DNA of 8,430 nucleotides from contig JAICHE010000039.1 in the NCBI GenBank assembly GCA_025922755.1, positions 1 to 8,430 on the forward strand. The letters run 5' to 3'. Numbering within the stretch: position 1 is the stretch's first letter; the number at the start of each line of letters is the position of its first letter. The stretch comes from Nitrososphaeraceae archaeon (lineage in GTDB: Archaea; Thermoproteota; Nitrososphaeria; Nitrososphaerales; Nitrosopumilaceae). Below, piece by piece: positions 1-5,304 of this stretch. A program made the position numbers and the translations under genes. The notes beneath the pieces were generated by a model. It worked only from the letters and a program-made list of their open reading frames with translations. It was not told where the DNA came from and made no database searches.

Positions 1-1
1 T

Positions 2-1120
2 AAAAAACTGAAAGGAAAAATCTTCATTGAAAGTAAAATTCGCAAAATCACTGATGAGAATTTACAGCTAATCTATACCCCAGGTGTAGCTGAAGCATGC
101 AAAGAGATTTTCAATCATCCTAAAATGAAATATGAATTAACCACTAAAGGAAACAATGTTGCAATCATTACTGACGGTACTAGGATTTTGGGATTGGGAA
201 ACATAGGACCAGATGCAGCATTACCTGTAATGGAGGGAAAATCTGTCTTGTACAGAAAATATGGGAAAATTAACGCCTTTCCAATTTGTCTTAATACCAC
301 TGATAAGAAAAAAATCATTGATACAATTATCGCAATTGAGCCCATCTTTGGTGCCATAAATCTTGAGGACATAGAGTCGCCCAAAGTTTTAGACATATCA
401 TATGATTTGGTAAAAAAACTATCCATACCAGTATTTCATGATGACAGACATGGAACAGCCGTAGTCGTTCTTGCTGCCCTTTTAAATTCCCTAAAACTCG
501 TAACAAAAAAAATATCGGATATCAAAGTGGTAATAGCAGGAGCAGGATCCGCTGGATATTCAATTACAAAATTATTGAATTATGCAGGTTGTAAAAATAT
601 TGTAGTAGTTGATTCCAAGGGTGCAATATACAAGAAAAGAAAAATCAATATGGACAAGTACAAAATGCAATTGGCTGGATTTACAAACCAAAGTGAAAAG
701 GGACAGCTTTCTGACGTGATAAAGCAAGCCGACGTCTTTATTGGAGTTTCTGGAATTCCAAATTTATTAAAACCAAAAATGATCAAAGACATGAATATTG
801 ATCCAATAATATTTGCCATTACAAACCCGGAACCTGAAATTGACCCTCGTATTGCTAAAAAATCTGGTGCAAGAATAGTAGCAACTGGGAGTTTTAAGTA
901 TGAAAACAAAGTAAACAATGCCTTGGTTTTCCCCTTTTTGATGAGAGCAATCCTTGATTTGAAAATACAAACAATAACCAGAGAAATTCTTTACACTACA
1001 GCAGTGGCAATTGCAAAGACGGTTCCAAAAAAGAAACTATCTGCAAAACACATTATCCCTTCAATTGATGACAAAAACTTACAACGAAACATTACAAAAG
1101 CCCTCAAACTAAAAGTATGA
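2..1120 (+). CDS. Malic enzyme (malate dehydrogenase, oxaloacetate-decarboxylating), 5' end missing
   Basis: Oxidative decarboxylation of malate to pyruvate and CO2 with reduction of NAD(P)+, in the cytoplasm. The frame is open from the left edge, so the first ATG inside (125) is not the start: the 41 codons before it encode the conserved YTPGVAE block. Seen (numbering from position 2): catalytic Tyr25 in YTPGVA; TDGTRILGLGNIG at about 57-68; Lys80 in EGK, the candidate catalytic lysine; metal ligands Glu122-Asp123 (NLEDI) and Asp147-Asp148 (FHDD); Rossmann motif GAGSAG 180-185 with Asp204 after beta-2; NPEPEI at 275-280; VNNALVFP near 304-311. The 372 visible residues, against roughly 400 for short bacterial and archaeal malic enzymes, suggest 15-25 residues are missing. 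Two signature segments deviate: FHDDRHGTA instead of the usual FHDDQHGTA, and GSFKYENKVNN where GRSDFPNQVNN is usual. NAD versus NADP use cannot be decided. It converges on the dehydrogenase gene with a 39-nt gap. Confidence 0.93.
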   Translation, partial: KKLKGKIFIESKIRKITDENLQLIYTPGVAEACKEIFNHPKMKYELTTKGNNVAIITDGTRILGLGNIGPDAALPVMEGKSVLYRKYGKINAFPICLNTTDKKKIIDTIIAIEPIFGAINLEDIESPKVLDISYDLVKKLSIPVFHDDRHGTAVVVLAALLNSLKLVTKKISDIKVVIAGAGSAGYSITKLLNYAGCKNIVVVDSKGAIYKKRKINMDKYKMQLAGFTNQSEKGQLSDVIKQADVFIGVSGIPNLLKPKMIKDMNIDPIIFAITNPEPEIDPRIAKKSGARIVATGSFKYENKVNNALVFPFLMRAILDLKIQTITREILYTTAVAIAKTVPKKKLSAKHIIPSIDDKNLQRNITKALKLKV

Positions 1121-1148
1121 TATCTTTATCAAATATCTGAGATTTTTT
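1119..1148 (+). terminator. Possible terminator of the malic enzyme gene
   Basis: A 5-bp inverted repeat (GATAT 1119-1123 and ATATC 1133-1137, 9-nt loop) overlaps the malic enzyme stop codon and is followed by six T residues at 1143-1148. Archaeal termination depends mainly on the T-run, so the weak stem matters little. It lies in the short gap between two convergent genes. Confidence 0.35.
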
Positions 1149-1159
1149 AGAATGTGTTT

Positions 1160-2497
1160 CTACAAGTCTGTAAACAACTGGTCCTTAAGAGAAGGTGCAT
1201 CATCAAATGTAATTTCGTGCAGATTTTTTGATTTTGTCTCTCCAATCTGAGTCAAATCGGTTCCAAAAAACAAATTGATTGCCCATCCAACTCCAATTTT
1301 TACTTTGGACTCAAAAGTTGGAAGATGTGACAAATAGTAAGTTCTCCAAATAATCCATGCCAATACCCCTGTTATGCTATGTCCCATCAATGATGCGACT
1401 CCTGCCCTGTTTCCTATAGTTGCCATCATTCCCTTACTGTGGTATGAGAATTCGTTCAAATTTTCATCTCCAGCAAGTGCCTTTTTGATATTTTGCATAA
1501 CAATTTTGCTTTGACGTAAAGCATGTTGAGCAGTTGGGGGGTAAAATTTTCCCGTATCAACATCTAAGGCTGCTGCACAATCGCCCAATGCATAAACCTC
1601 TGGGTGCCCCTTCAATCTTAGGTATTTGTCCACCAAAACTCTCCCGCCTTTGTCATGCTCGCAATTCAACGCGGAGATCATAGGACTGGTAGTTACACCA
1701 CCTGTCCAAATCAAAGTAGTGCAGGGAATTATCTCTCCGTCAGATAATTCCACATGACTCTCACCTGCATCAATGGCTCTTACATTGGTAATAATTCGAA
1801 CTCCCATTTTTTCTAAATACGTTCTTGCAGATTCACCTAATTTTTGGTTAAGCTCAGGCAAAATTTTATTTTTTGAGGAAATTAAAATCATGTTGATATT
1901 TTTTTCAATAATTGTAGGATAAGCTTGTTTTACTGATTTTCTTACAAAATGATTTATCTCCCCAATTATTTCAACTCCTGCAAAACCTGCACCAACCACA
2001 GTGAAGGTAAGAAATTTTTTCTGAAGTCCCACACTACCTGTCTGCGCCCCAATCTCCATCATCAAAAGAATTTGATTACGTAATTCTATTGCATCTTCAA
2101 CAGTTTTTATTGTAAATGAATTTTCTTCTATTGCCTTGTTTCCAAAAAAATTGTTAATGCTTCCTACTGCCAACACTAGATAATCATATTCTAAGGCATG
2201 ATTTTTCCCATCAAATTTCCTTGTAATTGTAACTAATTTTTGCTCCAAATCTATAGAAAACACATCTGCTTGAAAAAATTTGGCATTATCACAAAACTCT
2301 CTTAGCGGCATTGTAAGGTCCCTAGGATTGAGCATTCCTGAGGCCACTTCTGGCAACATTGGGGTAAACAAAAAATAATTTTTCTCACTTACAATAGTTA
2401 TACTGGTATTTTTGGTATCTAGATTTTTTTGAAGTTCTTTTAACACGTGCATTCCTCCAAAACCTCCACCTAAAATCAAAATTTTCTTTCTTGACAT
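1160..2497 (-). CDS. Type II NAD(P)H:quinone dehydrogenase (NDH-2 family, FAD-dependent)
   Basis: A single-subunit flavoprotein that oxidises NAD(P)H and reduces membrane quinone without pumping protons, on the inner face of the membrane. The 445-aa length is normal for NDH-2. Seen: FAD-binding GGGFGG at 10-15 directly after a beta strand; NYFLFTPMLPEVASG at 40-54; second dinucleotide fold VVGAGFAGVE at 167-176; WTGGV at 264-268; FAD-contacting YALGDCAA at 302-309; PPTAQHALRQ at 320-329, corresponding to the quinone-site AQxAxQ region of the family; a C-terminal hydrophobic and amphipathic segment at about 375-412 (GVLAWIIW, then GWAINLFFG) typical of the membrane anchor. The ATG at 2497 sits immediately before the first beta strand, so the start is secure. 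Oddity: Ser207 occupies the place of the glutamate that normally ends beta-2 of the NADH-binding fold. Archaeal complex I generally lacks the NADH-input module, so an enzyme like this is a plausible route for NAD(P)H electrons (inference). Confidence 0.88.
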   Translation of the reverse strand: MSRKKILILGGGFGGMHVLKELQKNLDTKNTSITIVSEKNYFLFTPMLPEVASGMLNPRDLTMPLREFCDNAKFFQADVFSIDLEQKLVTITRKFDGKNHALEYDYLVLAVGSINNFFGNKAIEENSFTIKTVEDAIELRNQILLMMEIGAQTGSVGLQKKFLTFTVVGAGFAGVEIIGEINHFVRKSVKQAYPTIIEKNINMILISSKNKILPELNQKLGESARTYLEKMGVRIITNVRAIDAGESHVELSDGEIIPCTTLIWTGGVTTSPMISALNCEHDKGGRVLVDKYLRLKGHPEVYALGDCAAALDVDTGKFYPPTAQHALRQSKIVMQNIKKALAGDENLNEFSYHSKGMMATIGNRAGVASLMGHSITGVLAWIIWRTYYLSHLPTFESKVKIGVGWAINLFFGTDLTQIGETKSKNLHEITFDDAPSLKDQLFTDL

Positions 2498-2927
2498 AGT
2501 ATCTGTTTTGTGAACAAAGATTTCATGCGCATCTAATTTTTTTTAGAGTCAAAGATGGCATCACATTGCAGGCAAACAAATGTTTGGGACACTTTTGAGA
2601 ATCAAGGAAAATTGTTAAAAAATCTATTTCCATTTTAAATTAAGTCAACTAGACAAAGTAATTGAACCAAAAAACAATAGCAAAAATTCAAATCAAAATT
2701 TCGTCTATAATGTTGGTGATAAAATTAGTCACATTTAGGCGTAAAAACCAATTTTTTAGATCTATTTCACTTTGATTCTTTTCAATCATTACAGGCAGTA
2801 CTCTCTATGATTGCATTTTTAACCAAATTTGGCGCAATTCCATTTTCTATCAAGATGATTTGGGTATATTCTTGTAAATTTTCACATCACAAGGTTTTTG
2901 GTTCCATAAGTTCAGCCAAAAATACCC
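2498..2927. other. 430-bp spacer without a supported gene
   Basis: The spacer lies between the divergent starts of the dehydrogenase (leftward from 2497) and the nuclease (rightward from 2928), so it must hold both promoters. No clear TATA box stands out for either. The A8 run read leftward at 2537-2544 is about 40 nt from the dehydrogenase ATG and could serve. The sequence is very AT-rich. Short reading frames exist: 27 codons from ATG 2555 on +, 58 codons from ATG 2807 on +, and a TGA-interrupted 41-codon frame on - at 2782-2907. None has a convincing start signal or recognisable family. No RNA gene was recognised. Confidence 0.6.
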
Positions 2928-3665
2928 TTGATCAAAATAGAACGAGAAAAAGACATTACATTTGTTTCATCATCTGTAACTGATTTTGCAGATTCCATGG
3001 GTTATTGTGAATACAAAATTCCACTATCAATCAAGGGTGTAAAACCTAGACCGACACAGTCTCTGATTTTGGGAACCAAAGCCCACCATGCAGAAGAAAA
3101 ATATGAACAAGAACATGTCGAGTTAGAGCCCGTAACAGTTGAGGCAATTGAAGATGAGCAAGTAGACATTGAATTTGCCAGGGAAAATGTCTACTCTACA
3201 CTTAGTATGCCATTTGAATTTCAAACAGAAAACGTACTTGTAACTCTATCAGGTCGAATTGATAAAATTATGAGAGTTGAGGGAACACTTGTAGTTCAAG
3301 ACGATAAATTTGTAGGAAGGCCACAGATTTATGAGCAAAAAACACAGCCATATCCCAGTCATCTGCTACAAGTTTTAGCGTATCTTAATTCAGTATATTC
3401 TGGAAAAAGAGGAAACAATCCAGAACACTGGTTTGATTTACCTCACACCAAAAAGAAATGGGAACTACGAATTTGCGATAGGAAGACCAGAGAGCCATAC
3501 AAAATATTCTCAGAATATCAAGATGCCTTTTCACTCCATTATCTCCATTCATCTTTGGAAAAATTTACAACCATAGCGTTGGATATTTCAGAACCTGAGC
3601 ACCACAACAGCCAATCAAAATGCAATGCTTGCAATTTCAAGAGTTTTTGCGAGTTTAAGATTTAG
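2928..3665 (+). CDS. Stand-alone Cas4/RecB-like PD-(D/E)XK nuclease with predicted iron-sulfur cluster
   Basis: Predicted DNA exonuclease or helicase-associated nuclease of the Cas4/Dna2/AddB group. Seen in order: Cys27 in GYCEYK; GTKAHHAEE at 49-57 with the family's GxxxH histidine at 53; SGRID at 108-112 with metal-binding Asp112; VVQDDK at 122-127, giving the D-x-K active site Asp125/Lys127; QVLAY at 148-152, the Q-x3-Y motif; and a C-terminal cysteine group C232-x2-C235-x5-C241. With Cys27 this makes the four-cysteine 4Fe-4S arrangement known from Cas4 and Dna2. At 245 aa it is in the Cas4 range (about 180-250) with an acidic stretch at 64-85. The start is TTG: an in-frame stop at 2907-2909 precedes it and no ATG or GTG lies between. 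The next ATG would delete Cys27's upstream helix. No cas genes or repeats are nearby, so a role in general DNA repair is more likely than CRISPR adaptation (inference). Confidence 0.82.
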   Translation: MIKIEREKDITFVSSSVTDFADSMGYCEYKIPLSIKGVKPRPTQSLILGTKAHHAEEKYEQEHVELEPVTVEAIEDEQVDIEFARENVYSTLSMPFEFQTENVLVTLSGRIDKIMRVEGTLVVQDDKFVGRPQIYEQKTQPYPSHLLQVLAYLNSVYSGKRGNNPEHWFDLPHTKKKWELRICDRKTREPYKIFSEYQDAFSLHYLHSSLEKFTTIALDISEPEHHNSQSKCNACNFKSFCEFKI

Positions 3666-3683
3666 CTTTTTACCCGAAAAAAA

Positions 3684-3703
3684 GTTTGTTTTTTTGAACA
3701 AAC
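3684..3703. terminator. 7-bp hairpin with T-rich loop between nuclease and response regulator genes
   Basis: GTTTGTT (3684-3690) and AACAAAC (3697-3703) are perfect inverted repeats around a 6-nt loop, and seven T residues run through 3689-3695. It lies 18 nt after the nuclease stop codon and 5 nt before a TATA-like element. It can be a terminator for the upstream gene or an operator next to the downstream promoter; the sequence does not decide. Confidence 0.4.
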
Positions 3704-3708
3704 ATTAG

Positions 3709-3716
3709 TTATAATC
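3709..3716 (+). promoter_or_regulatory. Probable TATA box for the response regulator gene
   Basis: TTATAATC is centred about 27-28 nt upstream of the ATG at 3740. That places the transcription start at or near the first base of the start codon, as expected for a leaderless archaeal mRNA. No Shine-Dalgarno-like purine stretch precedes the ATG, which agrees. Confidence 0.5.
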
Positions 3717-3739
3717 ACTTTGCTTTCAAGTATTAATTT

Positions 3740-4519
3740 ATGAAGGTGCTTCACATTGATGATTCACCAGAAATATGCAAATTGTATGCAGATTTTTATC
3801 AAAATAAGAATCACACAATTAAAAGCGTTAATGATGGCAGAAAGGGTCTAGATCTAGTCCTCAAAAATAATTATGATTTAATCCTTCTTGACATGTGTAT
3901 GCCCAAGTATAGCGGAATGGATTTTCTGCAAGACTTGAAAAGCAAAAAACCTTCAGAATTAAAAAAAATAATTGTTACAAGTGTTCTCCAATATAACGAG
4001 GATCAGATTAAAGGATTAATTAAATTTGGAATAAATTCAGTCCAGGAAAAACCTGCACACGTCAAACAACTAGAGTCTCTGATGAAAGAAATGTCTAGAA
4101 CTAAAGCAAAAACATCGAACTACTTGAAAAAAATGCTAATCATTGATGACAATCCAGATACAACAAAAATGCTGGAATCTTTTTTCAATTCAAAGGGATT
4201 TGAAACTCTTGCCATCAATGACCCATGGATAGGCTTGAAGAAAATCCAAAGCGAAACATTTGATGTTATTATACTGGATTTGGTGATGCCAGGATTTTCT
4301 GGTTTGCAGATAATTGCAACCCTTGCAACTGACGAAATTTTACAGGATCAAAATATTTTTATTTATTCTGCAAACTTTAGCAATGAACTTCAGATCAAGG
4401 AGTTACTAAGAAGAGATGGTATCAATGGATGTTTAAGAAAACCCATGAACCTTTATGATATGCTAAAAATAATTACGGGAAAAGAAAATTTGCAAAAATT
4501 ATATCACCAAAGTGCCTAA
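3740..4519 (+). CDS. Double-receiver response regulator (REC-REC, no output domain)
   Basis: A phosphorelay signalling protein in the cytoplasm. Two complete CheY-like receiver domains are visible. REC1 (about 1-118) has acidic pair Asp7-Asp8, phospho-acceptor Asp51 in LLLDMCMP, switch Thr80 and Lys104 in EKP. REC2 (about 131-248) has Asp136-Asp137, phospho-acceptor Asp180 in IILDLVMP, Ser210 at the switch position and Lys234 in RKP. A short lysine- and threonine-rich linker (119-130) joins them, and about ten residues follow REC2. The 259 aa therefore leave no room for a DNA-binding or enzymatic output domain, so it should act by protein-protein contact or as a phosphate shuttle or sink. No histidine kinase lies in the window and the partner is unknown. 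The start ATG is supported by the TATA-like element upstream and by beta-1 beginning at residue 2. Confidence 0.92.
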   Translation: MKVLHIDDSPEICKLYADFYQNKNHTIKSVNDGRKGLDLVLKNNYDLILLDMCMPKYSGMDFLQDLKSKKPSELKKIIVTSVLQYNEDQIKGLIKFGINSVQEKPAHVKQLESLMKEMSRTKAKTSNYLKKMLIIDDNPDTTKMLESFFNSKGFETLAINDPWIGLKKIQSETFDVIILDLVMPGFSGLQIIATLATDEILQDQNIFIYSANFSNELQIKELLRRDGINGCLRKPMNLYDMLKIITGKENLQKLYHQSA

Positions 4520-4525
4520 ATCCAA

Positions 4526-4545
4526 TCTTCTCAGAGTTGAGAAGA
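4526..4545. terminator. 8-bp perfect hairpin just after the response regulator stop codon
   Basis: TCTTCTCA (4526-4533) and TGAGAAGA (4538-4545) pair perfectly around loop GAGT, starting 6 nt after the stop codon. No clean T-run follows (the sequence continues with ATATTAG), so it is not a standard archaeal terminator. It could protect the 3' end or mark RNA processing. Confidence 0.45.
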
Positions 4546-4555
4546 ATATTAGAAA

Positions 4556-4670
4556 ATGCAATGGTGCCAAAAATGACTCCTATGGCAACAGACGAATACT
4601 TAGGGATTGTCTATGGTCTGGTAAACGATAAACAATTGCATGACTCTAATTCTGTAATGCACCATTGCAT
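4556..4670. repeat. 12-bp perfect inverted repeat with 91-bp spacing
   Basis: ATGCAATGGTGC at 4556-4567 is the exact reverse complement of GCACCATTGCAT at 4659-4670. In addition ATTGCATGA occurs twice as a direct repeat (4635-4643 and 4664-4672). The arms could form a long-range RNA stem, bind a regulator, or be the ends of a small degraded element; no target-site duplication was seen. Confidence 0.6.
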
Positions 4671-4698
4671 GAGATACCTAACACATTACTACATTTAA
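4561..4698 (+). CDS. Doubtful 45-codon ORF between the response regulator and the small coiled-coil gene
   Basis: ATG at 4561 opens 45 codons ending in TAA at 4696-4698. The frame remains open upstream to 4459, and a TTG at 4537 would give 53 residues. The product is unusually rich in Met, His and Tyr (for example VMHHCMRYLTHYY at the end) and has no hydrophobic segment or recognised motif. No Shine-Dalgarno or well-placed TATA element precedes the ATG, and the inverted repeat at 4556-4670 covers most of the frame, which could equally mean structured non-coding sequence. I do not recognise it; it is listed because the spacer holds nothing else. Confidence 0.25.
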   Translation: MVPKMTPMATDEYLGIVYGLVNDKQLHDSNSVMHHCMRYLTHYYI

Positions 4699-4776
4699 CC
4701 AACGCTGATAATTTATTCATACAAATCATCAGTGGATTTGGAGGAAAATTTCTCTGCATTTTGAGCACAAAATCGA

Positions 4777-4983
4777 CTAAAATCTAACCAGACTTTTCAA
4801 AATCTTGTCAATTACGACAATTTCTTCTGTCTTTTCTTTTATGGTGTTTTCATTCCATTTTTGCATAAACTCGGACTGCTCATCAAGTCTTTTCAGATTA
4901 AGGACCTGTTTTTCGAGATAACTCTTGTAGTCTTGTAACATATCAAGTGCCTTGTTGTGCTTTTTTTGAAAGTCCTTATCCAT
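4777..4983 (-). CDS. Small coiled-coil protein, unknown function
   Basis: The product is 68 aa, almost entirely helical in character, highly charged and without cysteine or a membrane segment. Leu, Ile and Val recur with roughly heptad spacing through residues 13-65 (LQDYKSYLEKQVLNLKRL, then IVVIDKILKSL), suggesting one long coiled coil or a two-helix hairpin. The ATG at 4983 is chosen over the adjacent TTG at 4986. A TTAAA-like element at about 5007-5011 lies 27 nt upstream, in the 44-nt gap after the zinc-protein gene, so it could have its own leaderless transcript or be read through from that gene. I do not recognise a family; a multimerising or scaffolding role is only a guess. Charge pattern and codon use look like real coding sequence. 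Confidence 0.6.
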   Translation of the reverse strand: MDKDFQKKHNKALDMLQDYKSYLEKQVLNLKRLDEQSEFMQKWNENTIKEKTEEIVVIDKILKSLVRF

Positions 4984-5027
4984 CAAAATTTTGTATTTGG
5001 TTTCAGAGTTTAACCTTTTTTCTAAAA

Positions 5028-5216
5028 CTAAACTTTGGGCTTTCCCGGATGTTGGCCCTGCTCACAAGAGCTACAAATCTCTGCAATTATTGACTCTACC
5101 TTGTCTGCATCATGCTCGTATTCAGCTTCAACTATGGCATTTTCTTCTTCGTATCTGTGTCCAAACTCTTTGATCTCATTTGGACAATCACACAAGTGAC
5201 ATGTGCATTTTTTCAT
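5028..5216 (-). CDS. Small cysteine-rich, probable zinc-binding protein
   Basis: The product is 62 aa. The N-terminus carries MKKCTCHLCDC, with cysteines 4, 6, 9 and 11 plus His7. The C-terminus carries CSSCEQGQHPG, with Cys48, Cys51 and His56. Between them lies an acidic, probably helical stretch (about 14-46, rich in Glu and Asp). Two ligand clusters at opposite ends fit a compact fold holding one or two zinc ions; a redox or iron-sulfur role is not excluded. The start at 5216 is preferred because the longer frame to 5324 would run 20 nt into rtcB and because MKK directly precedes the first cluster. It is divergent from rtcB, with 88 nt between the starts, and lies upstream of the coiled-coil gene on the same strand. 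I do not recognise a named family. Such mini zinc proteins are common in archaea and often bind nucleic acid or protein. Confidence 0.68.
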   Translation of the reverse strand: MKKCTCHLCDCPNEIKEFGHRYEEENAIVEAEYEHDADKVESIIAEICSSCEQGQHPGKPKV

Positions 5217-5268
5217 AATTTCTACATCCCTTCTGAAGCTAAAGAGTTTTTGGAATTTCAGCTTAGGA

Positions 5269-5276
5269 TTTAAATT
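5269..5276 (+). promoter_or_regulatory. Probable TATA box for rtcB
   Basis: TTTAAATT matches the archaeal TATA consensus and is preceded by a purine-containing TTAGGA at the BRE position. Its centre is about 32-33 nt upstream of the rtcB ATG at 5305, predicting a leader of only 6-8 nt. No Shine-Dalgarno sequence fits in that leader. Confidence 0.55.
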
Positions 5277-5304
5277 GTCTGAGAGGAAAATCAATCCATT
5301 ATAC

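Noticed and set aside
115..970. Minus-strand ORFs opposite the malic enzyme (112, 103 and 67 aa)
   Set aside because: They are antisense to a gene with clear family motifs; hydrophobic composition is typical of antisense frames in AT-rich coding DNA.
2555..2638. 27-codon ORF in the spacer
   Set aside because: Too short, no start signal and no recognisable motif; such frames are expected by chance.
2807..2983. 58-codon plus-strand ORF running into the nuclease gene
   Set aside because: It overlaps the nuclease start in another frame, has no ribosome binding site or TATA element, and is not protein-like.
2928..4700. CRISPR locus suggested by the Cas4-like gene
   Set aside because: No regularly spaced repeats and no cas1, cas2 or effector gene are present in the window.
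4991..5173. 60-codon ORF on the plus strand
   Set aside because: It lies antisense to the zinc-type gene, with Leu/His-rich composition and no start signal; a mirror of that gene.
5203..5304. Extension of rtcB upstream of the ATG at 5305
   Set aside because: The added residues (hydrophobic, Phe/Leu-rich) do not resemble RtcB, and the TATA element at 5269-5276 lies inside this stretch.
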